Below, piece after piece: positions 35,442 through 44,227 of a stretch of 64,000 bases of DNA. The notes beneath the pieces are model-generated. The model was not told where the DNA came from and made no database searches. It worked only from the letters and a program-made list of their open reading frames with translations. Position 1 is the stretch's first letter, and every line of letters begins with the position of its first letter. Both the position numbers and the translations under genes were made by a program. The DNA is from Mariniphaga sp964559175 (GTDB lineage Bacteria > Bacteroidota > Bacteroidia > Bacteroidales > Prolixibacteraceae), in NCBI GenBank assembly GCA_964559175.1, contig CAZLGT010000017.1, forward strand, positions 12,851-76,850, in the 5' to 3' direction.

Positions 35442-36353
35442 TTACAGAAAAAACATGGCCACTCCACCCACTGTAACCACAGCACCCAAAATCTCTTTCC
35501 AGTTCACTTTTTCCTTAAAAATGATTACCGCAGGCAAAATAATAAGCACCGGAACAATGGCCATCAGCGTTGCGGCAATGCCGGTTTCGGTGTGCTGCAC
35601 AGCCAAAAGCGAAAAGGAAACGCCCAAAAACGGACCGAAAAATGCACCGAGTGTTATTCGTTTCATGGCTGAACCATGTTTGAGTGCAGACCAAACCCTC
35701 GGCCACCGTTTCATGAAAATAAAAAGAATGGCAAATCCGGCAATTCCGGTAAGCACCCTGATTTGCGAAGCGGAGAAGGCATCGTAACTGCCCATTCCCT
35801 TTTTACTGAGAACGAGTCCTGCCGCCTGTCCTAGCGCACCTCCCAGTGCCAGTAAAATTCCGGGAACCGAATAATTGGATTTCAATTTCCTGACGATGGA
35901 ACCATTTTTTTCGGTTTTTTCCCGCTTCAAAATCACGATAACAATACCAACCATTGTAATAGCCATTCCCAGCCAGCTTTTCGGGGAGAGCACTTCGCCC
36001 AGCATCAGCCATCCCACAAATGCAGCAAAGGGCGGCGCCAGCGACATCATAAGCATGGAAATGCGTGCACCAACTACCACAAAAGCCTGAAAAAGAAGCA
36101 AATCACCAATGACAAAACCAACCAAACCCGAAAGAGCCAGCCACTGCCACTGAAACAGCGTAGCATCGGTGGGGAAGAAAAAACCGCGGGCAATCCAGCT
36201 GTAAACGCCAATAAAAAAGAAAGCCATGACCAACCGGATGAGGTTCACGGCCAGCGACCCCACCTTTTTCCCTGCCGACTCGAATGCCATGCTGGTGACG
36301 GTCCAGAAAACCGCCGTGAGCAATCCTGCTATTTCACCAAAGTAATTTTGCAT
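35442..36353 (-). CDS. EamA-family (DMT) membrane transporter
   Basis: A 303-residue protein with ten predicted helices in two EamA halves (about 5-140 and 165-300). The second half ends ILGAVVTVGGVAMFFL; VPVLIILPAVIIFKEKVNWKE is the typical motif before the last helix. DMT carriers export or import metabolites such as amino acids. The substrate cannot be told. It is a single gene, and its stop touches the AT-rich repeat tract. Confidence 0.88.
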   Translation of the reverse strand: MQNYFGEIAGLLTAVFWTVTSMAFESAGKKVGSLAVNLIRLVMAFFFIGVYSWIARGFFFPTDATLFQWQWLALSGLVGFVIGDLLLFQAFVVVGARISMLMMSLAPPFAAFVGWLMLGEVLSPKSWLGMAITMVGIVIVILKREKTEKNGSIVRKLKSNYSVPGILLALGGALGQAAGLVLSKKGMGSYDAFSASQIRVLTGIAGFAILFIFMKRWPRVWSALKHGSAMKRITLGAFFGPFLGVSFSLLAVQHTETGIAATLMAIVPVLIILPAVIIFKEKVNWKEILGAVVTVGGVAMFFL

Positions 36354-36364
36354 TTTTCAGGGCG

Positions 36365-36372
36365 CAAATGTA
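36365..36372 (-). promoter_or_regulatory. Candidate -7 element for the EamA gene
   Basis: The minus strand reads TACATTTG, matching TAnnTTTG, 12 bases upstream of the ATG at 36353. It implies a very short leader. Confidence 0.35.
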
Positions 36373-36446
36373 ACAATTCAAAAACATGAAACTGAAGCAT
36401 GTCATTTTATTTTTAGGCATGATTTGTTATTTTGCAAAAAAAAATC

Positions 36447-37271
36447 ATGAACCGTGCAATTTTACTATTTCTGATTGTTTCATTTAGTTTCTCCTGTTCA
36501 AAAGATAAATTTGATTCACCGGGTGTGATAACAGGTTCAGCTTTTTTTACGACGAATATATCCAGTTGGCCGGCAGAAGGTTACGATAACCACAGCGGAA
36601 TAAAAGTTACTCTGTACGACCAGAATAAATTCCGAAAAACGGTTGAAACCGACAAAAATGGTGCATATGAAATAAATAATGTAAAAGAAGGAGACTACCA
36701 AATTCGTTTTGAAAAGGAAGGGTTCACCTATTATGAATTGTATGACATTCAGCACAATGGAACCGACACGCTTGAATTTTTCTACACCGGAGCAACAAAA
36801 ACCGTTTACCTGATGGAAATTAAGCAAATAGACTATAAAATGATAAAACCCCCATTTATAGCATCTTACAAAGGCAGCATTGATTCCGGTCCCAACCAGG
36901 GGAAACACGGAGAAAATTTTGAAATTGCAGTGGAGGTTGAAAATGCCCCGCATTTCGGTTGTGTCGTATTTGTTAACGACAGTAAACCAGTTGACGATTT
37001 AAACTATAAACTGGCGGTTCATACAGGCACTTTTAGTAGAACCAGTCTTCCCAACCCAATAATCAGATTCAAATTTTCACTTTTGGACAGGGAAATTTTT
37101 CGCCCAAGCTCAACCATTTATTTGCGTTATTATCCATGTGCATCAGGATTATTCAAATATGATCCCTGGATGGAAATCGATAAATATTTTATGATTTACC
37201 CCAACCAAAGCACATATAAGGAATTTACCCTGCCCACCGATTTATTTTATTACGAGGGGAGATTGCTTTAA
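36447..37271 (+). CDS. Lipoprotein with carboxypeptidase-regulatory-like domain
   Basis: A 274-residue predicted lipoprotein. The signal peptide ends in the lipobox SFSCSKD with Cys at about residue 17. Residues about 35-115 form a beta-sandwich like the carboxypeptidase regulatory (CarboxypepD_reg) fold (GIKVTLYDQNKFRKTVETD, KNGAYEINNVKEGDYQIRF). The C-terminal part is unrecognised. ATG 36447 is chosen over an in-frame TTG at 36432. It ends four bases into the convergent TlpA-type gene. Function unknown; an envelope role is likely. Confidence 0.78.
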   Translation: MNRAILLFLIVSFSFSCSKDKFDSPGVITGSAFFTTNISSWPAEGYDNHSGIKVTLYDQNKFRKTVETDKNGAYEINNVKEGDYQIRFEKEGFTYYELYDIQHNGTDTLEFFYTGATKTVYLMEIKQIDYKMIKPPFIASYKGSIDSGPNQGKHGENFEIAVEVENAPHFGCVVFVNDSKPVDDLNYKLAVHTGTFSRTSLPNPIIRFKFSLLDREIFRPSSTIYLRYYPCASGLFKYDPWMEIDKYFMIYPNQSTYKEFTLPTDLFYYEGRLL

Positions 37272-38362
37272 TCGAGCAATTCTGAAACCGCTTCGCGCAA
37301 GGCTTCGTCGCGTTTATTTTTGGCGATGATTTTCCCGTTTTTATCGACGATTAAACTGGCCGGAATAGAATTCACTGCATACATTTGGGCTGCAGCATTG
37401 TTCCAGTAGGCCAAATCGGAAACATGTTCCCAAGTGAGTTTATCGTCGTCTATGGCTTTTAGCCAGGCATCGCGGTCACGATCGAGTGAAACGCCAAACA
37501 CGCTGAAGCCCTTGTCTTTGTAATCGTTGTAAACGGCCACAATATTCGGGTTTTCCTGACGGCAGGGTCCGCACCAGGCAGCCCAGAAATCGAGCAACGT
37601 ATATTCATTTTGTTTGTAAATATCCGAAAATTTCACCGGATTCCCATCTTGATCATTCATGGTAAAGTCAGGTGCAACCTGGCCCACTGCCACGGTTTTC
37701 AATTTTTCTATGCGTTCTTTTAAGGAAACAATCGAGGGAACTTCGTTTAGTTTAGGATCGAGCCCACTCACCAGATTATCCAGCTCGTCCACTTCCATTC
37801 CGTGTTGCACACGCGAAAGGAAATAAGGAGCGGCATACGAACCGGGATTATTTCGCACAAAATCGGCCTGCATATTGTTGGTGCTTTCATACATTTCCTC
37901 TACCTGCTGCATAAGTTCAGCTGCTTTTGCTTCATCTCCGGCAGCGGCGGCTTCGCGCGCTTCCTGGTAAAGTGCCATATATTCTTCCCCAATTTCCTGA
38001 ATCCGGCTGTTTACCTGGTTGTATTCATCGTGGGTTTGTGAACCGGTTACTGTAATCTGTTCCATATTGCTGGCATCGCCAGATACTGTCATTTTTGAAT
38101 TTTCAACAAACAGGATGGTTTTTGCCCGTTGTCCCAATACAGACAAATAATGATCTTCCGGTGTAACAACTTCGCCTTTCAAAACGGCTGTTCCATCCAC
38201 AATGTCTGCCGTATCAACCGGAATCCATTGTGAAGCGCCTCTTTTTTCCAATAAAATCTGCCCCTCAGCATCTTCGAGGTTCACGGTAATTTCAAATCCT
38301 TTTTCCTGCTGGCTGCATGCAAAAAATGCAACTGCTGCTATTAAAACCAATACTTTCTTCAT
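37268..38362 (-). CDS. TlpA-type thioredoxin lipoprotein with DUF4369 domain
   Basis: A 364-residue envelope protein. The lipobox VAFFACSQ puts the lipid Cys at about residue 16. A DUF4369-like N-terminal domain (about 20-120, FEITVNLEDAEGQILLEKRG) and a helical middle lead to a thioredoxin domain at about 225-364. That domain has the active site FWAAWCGPCRQENP and the cis-Pro region NSIPASLIVDKNGKI. It should act in thiol-disulfide exchange in the periplasm. ATG 38362 is preferred to the ATG at 38413 because it starts the signal peptide. Confidence 0.9.
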   Translation of the reverse strand: MKKVLVLIAAVAFFACSQQEKGFEITVNLEDAEGQILLEKRGASQWIPVDTADIVDGTAVLKGEVVTPEDHYLSVLGQRAKTILFVENSKMTVSGDASNMEQITVTGSQTHDEYNQVNSRIQEIGEEYMALYQEAREAAAAGDEAKAAELMQQVEEMYESTNNMQADFVRNNPGSYAAPYFLSRVQHGMEVDELDNLVSGLDPKLNEVPSIVSLKERIEKLKTVAVGQVAPDFTMNDQDGNPVKFSDIYKQNEYTLLDFWAAWCGPCRQENPNIVAVYNDYKDKGFSVFGVSLDRDRDAWLKAIDDDKLTWEHVSDLAYWNNAAAQMYAVNSIPASLIVDKNGKIIAKNKRDEALREAVSELLD

Positions 38363-38469
38363 TTTCTTCAAATTAAACTGTTTGTGAATTTTGCCCGAAA
38401 GATAGAAAATCATTTAACAACGAAAAAACCAGCGATTCACTATTCAGCAAAAAAACTTAAATTTACCTT

Positions 38470-39069
38470 ATGAAACCGGAAAAAAGAATACATATACTGA
38501 TAGTCAATAACGCTGAGAAAGGCATTACGGAATTTACCAAACCGCTGGAAAAAATTGTATCAGCAATGGGGTTCACTTCTGAAACTATTGAATACAGGGA
38601 TTGCCTTCATTTTGATTTCGAGAAAACAGAAGGCATTTTGCTGTCCGGTTCACCACAAGGCAACGATATTGTGCAACACCATCTCCCTTACTTCCAATGG
38701 TTGAAAGCGTATGAAAAACCTGTTTTGGGAATTTGTGCCGGACATCACATTGCCGGATATCTTTACGGGGCAGAATTATTGCGCGGCGAAGAACCGGAAT
38801 CCGGCGATTTTATTGTTGAAATTCTGGAAGATGATCCGCTGTTTTCGGGCCTGTCGCAAAAAATTACCGTAAAACAAATGCACAACGATTCCATTTCGCT
38901 CCCTCCGGGTTTCGAACTGCTGGCCACCTCAAAAACCTGCCACAACCAGATTATGAAACATTGGAATAAACCGCTTTACACCTGTCAGTTTCACCCTGAA
39001 TATCACAATCACAAACTGATTCATAATTTTTTAAACATAGTAATCCACGAATCTTTAGGCATGGATTGA
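38470..39069 (+). CDS. Class I glutamine amidotransferase
   Basis: A 199-residue GATase of the GuaA-N type. It has the nucleophile elbow GICAGHHIAG (Cys at about residue 81) and the catalytic His-Glu in QFHPEYHNH near residue 177. An ILLSGSPQGND oxyanion-type loop is also seen. It is not fused to a synthetase. Such stand-alone domains hydrolyse glutamine or cleave gamma-glutamyl compounds. asnB, which carries its own glutaminase domain, lies next door on the other strand, so a joint role is possible but not shown. Confidence 0.82.
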   Translation: MKPEKRIHILIVNNAEKGITEFTKPLEKIVSAMGFTSETIEYRDCLHFDFEKTEGILLSGSPQGNDIVQHHLPYFQWLKAYEKPVLGICAGHHIAGYLYGAELLRGEEPESGDFIVEILEDDPLFSGLSQKITVKQMHNDSISLPPGFELLATSKTCHNQIMKHWNKPLYTCQFHPEYHNHKLIHNFLNIVIHESLGMD

Positions 39070-39089
39070 AATAATAGTTTTGCTGCAAG

Positions 39090-40802
39090 TTAAATTGCAA
39101 CTACTGTTTGTGCCTGACTTCTTTTAATATCCTCAAAAACAGCTCCTTTTTCATGTACAGAGTTTACAGCTCTTCCCGAAGGATCAGCATTGCCCTGAAA
39201 TGAAGCATCCCATGCCAGTGCCTCGCCTGTGCTGCACGCTATGGATGGCACGGAAGGAACACATGCTGCTGCCTGGTCCGATGGAAAATGTTCGCTGTAA
39301 ATGGTCCGGTACATGTATTCCTCTTTGTTCATGGGTGTATTCACCGGGAAGCGGAATTTTGCATTTTCCATCATTTCGTCGGTGACCTGCTCGCGGGCAA
39401 TCTGTTTCAGTGTGTCAATCCAGCCGTAGCCCACACCGTCGGAAAATTGTTCTTTTTGGCGCCAGGCTACACTTTCGGGCAGGTATTTTTCAAATCCTTT
39501 ACGCAGGCACCACTTTTCCATTTTCCCGTCTTTGGCCATTTTGGCTTCCGGGTTGAATCGCATGGCCACATCTATGAATTCCTTGTCGAGGAACGGAACC
39601 CGTCCTTCCACACCCCACGAAGCCAGCGACTTGTTGGCACGCAGGCAGTCATATAAATGTAAACGACTCACTTTGCGTACACTTTCCTTATGAAACTCCT
39701 CCGCGTTGGGCGCTTTATGAAAATAGAGATAGCCTCCGAAAATCTCATCGGCGCCTTCGCCGGTCAATACCATTTTTATTCCCATCGACTTTATTACTCG
39801 TGCAATCATATACATGGGCGTGGATGCACGCACAGTTGTTACATCATACGTTTCGATGTGGTAAATTACATCGCGGATGGCATCCAGTCCTTCCTGAATG
39901 GTATAATGAATTTCGTGGTGAATGGTGCCAATATGGTCGGCTACTTTTCGGGCGGCAGCCAAATCGGGCGATCCCTCCAAACCAATAACAAACGAATGTA
40001 ACTGCGGCCACCAGGCATCTTTCTGGTCGTTTTCTTCAATTCGTTTGGGAGCAAATTTTTTGGCCAGCGCCGATGTAATGGACGAATCGAGACCACCCGA
40101 AAGGAGAACACCATAAGGCACGTCCGACATCAACTGACGGTGAACGGCATCTTCCAAAGCTTGAGCAAGTTCATCAATGTCAGCCGGATTATCTTTCACA
40201 TTTTCAAATTCTGTCCATTCGCGTTCATACCAGCGTTTCAGTTCGCCATCTTTACTGTATAAATAATGTCCGGGAGGAAATTCCTGAATTTTTTTGCAAT
40301 AGCCTTCCAAAGCTTTCAGTTCTGAAGCCACATAATAATTACCAAATTCATCCCAACCCTGATAAAGCGGAATAATTCCGATGTGGTCGCGGGCAATCAG
40401 GTAGGCATCTTCTTCCTCGTCGTAAAGGCCGAAAGCAAAAATACCGTTCATATCGTCGAGAAACTTTTCTTTCTTTTCGCGGTAAAGTGCCAGAATCACT
40501 TCGCAATCGGAGCCGGTTAAAAACTCGTATTTCCCTTCAAACTGTTTTCTGATTTCGCGGTGGTTATAAATTTCACCGTTTACGCCCAGAATCAGCTTCC
40601 TGTCTTTGCTATATAAAGGCTGGCCTCCCGATTCCGGGTCAACAATGGAAAGCCGCTCGTGCGCTATCAACGCTTTATCACCGCAATAAATCCCCGACCA
40701 GTCCGGGCCACGGTGCCGTAATTTTTTCGACATCTCCAAAACCTGTGGCCGCAACTGTTGGCTTTCGGTTTTTAAATCAAATGCACATACTATTCCACAC
40801 AT
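39090..40802 (-). CDS. asnB: Asparagine synthetase B (glutamine-hydrolysing)
   Basis: A 570-residue enzyme making asparagine from aspartate, ATP and glutamine. The N-terminal Cys nucleophile is Cys2 of MCGIVCAF, followed by HRGPDWSGIY in the glutaminase domain. The PP-loop GVLLSGGLDSSITSALAKK (about residues 233-251) and the GEGADEIFGGYLYFHKAP motif mark the synthetase domain. The length fits the E. coli AsnB type. A matched -33/-7 promoter lies just upstream. An asparaginase gene is also in the window, so synthesis and breakdown of Asn are both encoded. Confidence 0.96.
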   Translation of the reverse strand: MCGIVCAFDLKTESQQLRPQVLEMSKKLRHRGPDWSGIYCGDKALIAHERLSIVDPESGGQPLYSKDRKLILGVNGEIYNHREIRKQFEGKYEFLTGSDCEVILALYREKKEKFLDDMNGIFAFGLYDEEEDAYLIARDHIGIIPLYQGWDEFGNYYVASELKALEGYCKKIQEFPPGHYLYSKDGELKRWYEREWTEFENVKDNPADIDELAQALEDAVHRQLMSDVPYGVLLSGGLDSSITSALAKKFAPKRIEENDQKDAWWPQLHSFVIGLEGSPDLAAARKVADHIGTIHHEIHYTIQEGLDAIRDVIYHIETYDVTTVRASTPMYMIARVIKSMGIKMVLTGEGADEIFGGYLYFHKAPNAEEFHKESVRKVSRLHLYDCLRANKSLASWGVEGRVPFLDKEFIDVAMRFNPEAKMAKDGKMEKWCLRKGFEKYLPESVAWRQKEQFSDGVGYGWIDTLKQIAREQVTDEMMENAKFRFPVNTPMNKEEYMYRTIYSEHFPSDQAAACVPSVPSIACSTGEALAWDASFQGNADPSGRAVNSVHEKGAVFEDIKRSQAQTVVAI

Positions 40803-40838
40803 TTTTCTGCAATTTTAGTTTATACTGTCTTTGTGCGC

Positions 40839-40868
40839 CAAAAATATACATTAAGACAATAAAACCAA
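40839..40868 (-). promoter_or_regulatory. asnB promoter with -33 and -7 elements
   Basis: Minus strand: TTTG (40868-40865), an 18-base spacer, then TATTTTTG (40846-40839), matching TTTG-N18/20-TAnnTTTG. It lies 37 bases upstream of the asnB ATG. Confidence 0.6.
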
Positions 40869-41129
40869 ATTATTTTTGACATTTTTCCAATTTAAATGAT
40901 TTTTATTTTACAAATAGAAATTAGACGCTCTGTCAAAAATCATAATACTATTCAACCATTAAAAATGTACTTTTATAAAAATCGGCAAACAATCTGGCAC
41001 TAACTTCTTGAAAACATCTTATTTATCCAGCAAAAAATGTTATAAATCAATGGTTGCTCTGCATAAAAATTCTGAAAAAATAAAACCTGTTTTTAATTTT
41101 TTCGTTAACTGATTTGAACGAAATACCAC
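40869..41129. other. AT-rich intergenic region between asnB and DUF302
   Basis: Part of a 378-base gap with only short frames. Apart from the two flanking promoter elements I see no gene, RNA or repeat. Confidence 0.55.
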
Positions 41130-41137
41130 TATATTTG
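41130..41137 (+). promoter_or_regulatory. Candidate -7 element for the DUF302 gene
   Basis: TATATTTG matches TAnnTTTG, 44 bases before the ATG at 41181. The nearest TTTG (41113-41116) has only a 13-base spacer, shorter than usual. Confidence 0.45.
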
Positions 41138-41180
41138 TTAGAGTTCTCAAAATAATTCTTTAACAAAAAAACAAAAAGAT

Positions 41181-41573
41181 ATGAGCTATTATTACAGTAC
41201 CGTGTTGAAAAACAAAAGTTTTGAACAAGTAATTGAGAATGTAAAGGCTGAACTGGCGAAAGAGGGTTTTGGTGTTCCATCAGAAGTAGATATGCAAAAA
41301 ACCTTTAAAATGAAATTGGATATCAACTTCAGAAAGTATCGCATATTGGGTGCCTGTAATCCGGAATATGCCCTGAAGGCAGTGGAAAGTGAAAAAAATA
41401 TTGGTGTATTATTGCCCTGCAGCGTAATAGTTCAGGAACACGAAAATGGCGATGTGGAAGTAGCTGCCGTTGATCCACTGGCATCCATGATGGCCGTTAC
41501 AAATCCCACCGTTCAGGAAATAGCCACAGAAATTACACGCAGGCTGGAAAGGGTTATTGAAAATTTGAAATGA
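41181..41573 (+). CDS. DUF302 domain protein
   Basis: A 130-residue cytoplasmic protein. The core is the DUF302 alpha/beta fold, visible in FEQVIENVKAELAKEGFGV, YRILGACNPEYALKAV and GVLLPCSVIVQEHENGDVEV. The Cys in LLPCSVIV is conserved in many DUF302 members and may act in metal or thiol chemistry, but no role is established. It has no operon partner. Confidence 0.85.
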   Translation: MSYYYSTVLKNKSFEQVIENVKAELAKEGFGVPSEVDMQKTFKMKLDINFRKYRILGACNPEYALKAVESEKNIGVLLPCSVIVQEHENGDVEVAAVDPLASMMAVTNPTVQEIATEITRRLERVIENLK

Positions 41574-41599
41574 CTCGTTTTTTGAATAATCTCAATACA

Positions 41600-42871
41600 T
41601 TATTCAATCAAATACAAATTTTTCTCCGTTCGCAGCACCATTTTTCCCCGCACGAAAGCCGGAACAGCCTTTACCGTTTCGCCGATGCTGTTTTCAGCTA
41701 CCTTTTGGAATGAATCTCCAGGTTTAATTATGGTGCAGTCGCCTCTTACATTGAAAAAGTAAATATGCCCGGCTGCATACACGGGCGATGAGTTGAAGTT
41801 GCCCCTCAGTTGCTCTTTCCAGATGGGTTCACCGGTCGTGGCATCAAGGCAGGTAACCATGCCACGGTCGTGCACCATATACATTTTGCCATCCACAATA
41901 ACAGGGGTGGGAATTTGCGGCACTTCATCCTCGTACATCCATTTCACATGCGTTTCGGTTACGTCTCCTTTTCCTGTTGGATCAACCGCATATTGCCGGG
42001 TAAAAAAAGGAATATTATCCAGAAAAATCCAGCCTGAGTTAACAAACACCAATCCGTTCCAGTAGAGCGGCTGGCTCACGGTGGAATCGTATCCGTATTC
42101 GATGGTCCACACCACTTCACCGGTATTCACATCGTGGGCAAAACACATAAATGCAGCGTTACTTATCATGAGTTCCCTGCTGTCAACTTCAATAACAATG
42201 GGCGTTTGATACGACTTGCGGTAAACCGGTTCCAGCGGATCGTATTTTTCTTTTGGCCGAACGCTTTTCCAGATGGTTTCGCCGGTGGTTTTATCGAGCG
42301 CAACCACATACGGATCGTGGGTTCCTTCCAGATGAACAATCAGCATATTTTTATGAAGGATCGGCGAAGAAGCGGGTCCCTGCATGTGTTCCGCTTTTAA
42401 ATCTTCGCGCTGCCAAACCACTTCAAAATTTTCAGTACTGATGCAGGCCGTTCCAAAGGTTCCAAAATGAACATAAACGAATCCATCCTCGATGCAGGGT
42501 GTTGGCGTAGCATACGAATTGGTGCTGTGAATCCGCTGCGGGTCATCACTGGTGAAAACTGTTTTTTCGTCGAGCAGTTCGCCCTTTTCAAAGTCGTAAC
42601 AAAACGTATAAAATTCTTTGCCGTCGTCGGTTGCTGATGTAAACCAGATTTGGTTACCGTAAACAACCGGCGAAGAATATCCTTTCCCTTTCACCTCTGT
42701 TTTCCAAACAATGTTGGAATTTTCACTCCATTCCAACGGTGCGGTTTCTGTTTGGGCATGCCCATCCATTTGCGAACCCCTGAAATGGGTCCAGTTTTCT
42801 GCTTTATCTGAACCGGCACAACCGGCAAAAAGAAAAATCACACTTAAAATAAAAACAACTTTGGTTGTCAT
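41600..42871 (-). CDS. PQQ-repeat beta-propeller lipoprotein
   Basis: A 423-residue lipoprotein with signal peptide and lipobox LFAGCAGSD (Cys at about residue 18). The rest has PQQ-like repeats typical of a beta-propeller (WTHFRGSQMDGHAQ, IVWKTEVKGKGYSSPVVYG, TGETIWKS, TGEPIWKEQLRGNFNSSPVY). Such proteins resemble BamB or outer-membrane-bound propellers. Catalytic dehydrogenase residues are not evident, so a structural or carbohydrate-related role is more likely. ATG 42871 is used; a TTG at 42880 is in frame. It is convergent with DUF302. Confidence 0.82.
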   Translation of the reverse strand: MTTKVVFILSVIFLFAGCAGSDKAENWTHFRGSQMDGHAQTETAPLEWSENSNIVWKTEVKGKGYSSPVVYGNQIWFTSATDDGKEFYTFCYDFEKGELLDEKTVFTSDDPQRIHSTNSYATPTPCIEDGFVYVHFGTFGTACISTENFEVVWQREDLKAEHMQGPASSPILHKNMLIVHLEGTHDPYVVALDKTTGETIWKSVRPKEKYDPLEPVYRKSYQTPIVIEVDSRELMISNAAFMCFAHDVNTGEVVWTIEYGYDSTVSQPLYWNGLVFVNSGWIFLDNIPFFTRQYAVDPTGKGDVTETHVKWMYEDEVPQIPTPVIVDGKMYMVHDRGMVTCLDATTGEPIWKEQLRGNFNSSPVYAAGHIYFFNVRGDCTIIKPGDSFQKVAENSIGETVKAVPAFVRGKMVLRTEKNLYLIE

Positions 42872-42956
42872 AATGGTCAATTTTTGGTTTAAAAATTCCG
42901 GCGAAAATCATTCAATGCTAAAAATAAGGTTTATTTTTAAACCAAAATAAGAAGAT

Positions 42957-43607
42957 TTGAAAAACAGAAAATATACATACTCCTTTGGCTTCCTGGTCAT
43001 ATTTTATTTGGTTGGAATTGCCGGATTTATAAATCCTTCAACCCGTGAGTTTTTCAGCAGTTTAACCCCACTGGCCCTTCTGCTTAGTGCCGGATTTCTG
43101 ATTTGGTTTCACCGTCCCAAATTCACCCTGAAAATGCTGCTTGCTTTTGGCTTCATTTTCATTTTTTCATTTTTAGTTGAAGCAATTGGAGTAAAAACCG
43201 GACTGATTTTCGGGGAATACATTTACGGGAAAGGCCTCGGAATAAAGGTTCTCGAAACCCCTTTGATGATTGGCCTCAACTGGCTGATGCTGGTCTATTG
43301 CACCAAAATTATGGCCGAAGGTATTTTCGCCAGCAAAACCCTCAGCCTGTTTTTTGCCCCGTTGCTGATGGTTATTTACGATTTGGTTTTGGAACAGGCC
43401 GCTCCGCTTTTAGGAATGTGGAGCTGGGCCGGGGGAAAAATCCCAATACAAAATTACATTTCCTGGTATCTGCTGGCTTTTCTGTTTCATCTGCTGCTGC
43501 AAAAAACGAAAACCCAATTTTCAAACAAACTGGCGGCAACGGTTTTCGTTATTCAGTTTCTGTTTTTTGTGGTAATTGTTGGTTACTTTAGATTTTTCAG
43601 AATATGA
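42957..43607 (+). CDS. cruF: Carotenoid 1,2-hydratase-like membrane protein (CruF type)
   Basis: A 216-residue protein with six or seven predicted membrane helices in the DUF422/CruF family. Typical motifs are VEAIGVKTGLIFGEYIYG and APLLMVIYDLVLEQAAPLLG. CruF adds water across the 1',2' double bond of an acyclic psi end, preparing it for glycosylation. The start is TTG with an A-rich leader and no nearby ATG. It is first in the carotenoid operon and overlaps the next gene by four bases (ATGA). Confidence 0.8.
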   Translation: MKNRKYTYSFGFLVIFYLVGIAGFINPSTREFFSSLTPLALLLSAGFLIWFHRPKFTLKMLLAFGFIFIFSFLVEAIGVKTGLIFGEYIYGKGLGIKVLETPLMIGLNWLMLVYCTKIMAEGIFASKTLSLFFAPLLMVIYDLVLEQAAPLLGMWSWAGGKIPIQNYISWYLLAFLFHLLLQKTKTQFSNKLAATVFVIQFLFFVVIVGYFRFFRI

Positions 43608-44227
43608 TAAAAGCCCGCCACCACTGGTTTTTGTACCCGTTTTTTGTGTGGTACGGCTGGATGCGGATGAAACGGCATTTCAGAAAAATCATTATTTCGG
43701 GAAATGTACCTGCTGAAAACCTGCCCATGCTAATTGTTTCCAACCATTTCAGTTGGTGGGACGGCTTTTTCATTGCGTCGCTGAACCGCAAAAAGTTCCG
43801 AAAAAAATTTCATGTGATGATGCTGGAAGACCAGTTGAAAAAGAACTGGTTTTTTCAGCACACAGGAGCATTTTCGGTTCGAAAAAACACGAAAGGCGTC
43901 GTTCAATCGCTCAATTACGCTTCTGAATTGCTGCAAAATCCGAAAAACCTGGTCACCTATTTTCCGCAAGGTCAGTTTGAGTCGATCAATCAGGGAAAAC
44001 TGCATTTTGAAAAAGGAGTGGAATGGTTGCTGAAAAATCTGAAAAACGAAGTACAGGTGATTTTTGTGGCCAATCAGGTTGATTATTTCGAACGAGCCAA
44101 ACCGCATTTGTTTATGCACTTTGAAACCTACGATTACCGGGGGAAAAACCTTCAGGAAATTGAAGATGACTACAATGCATTTTATCATTCTTCTGCCTTA
44201 AAAAATATCCAGTTAAAAGAAACCTGA
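43604..44227 (+). CDS. Lysophospholipid acyltransferase-family protein
   Basis: A 207-residue acyltransferase-fold protein. The H-x4-D motif is NHFSWWD (about residues 47-53). The second-motif region is YFPQGQFESI. Basic segments near the N-terminus (RMKRHFRK) suggest membrane association. In this operon it probably esterifies the sugar of a carotenoid glycoside with a fatty acid; a glycerolipid substrate is the alternative. The overlaps with neighbours (4 bases and 1 base) indicate translational coupling. Confidence 0.75.
   Translation: MIKARHHWFLYPFFVWYGWMRMKRHFRKIIISGNVPAENLPMLIVSNHFSWWDGFFIASLNRKKFRKKFHVMMLEDQLKKNWFFQHTGAFSVRKNTKGVVQSLNYASELLQNPKNLVTYFPQGQFESINQGKLHFEKGVEWLLKNLKNEVQVIFVANQVDYFERAKPHLFMHFETYDYRGKNLQEIEDDYNAFYHSSALKNIQLKET

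Noticed and set aside
35180..35485. Minus-strand frame of 101 codons with a KLKNCET-type repeat
   Set aside because: It comes from the 24-bp repeat tract, runs into antisense of the helical-protein gene, and has no family features.
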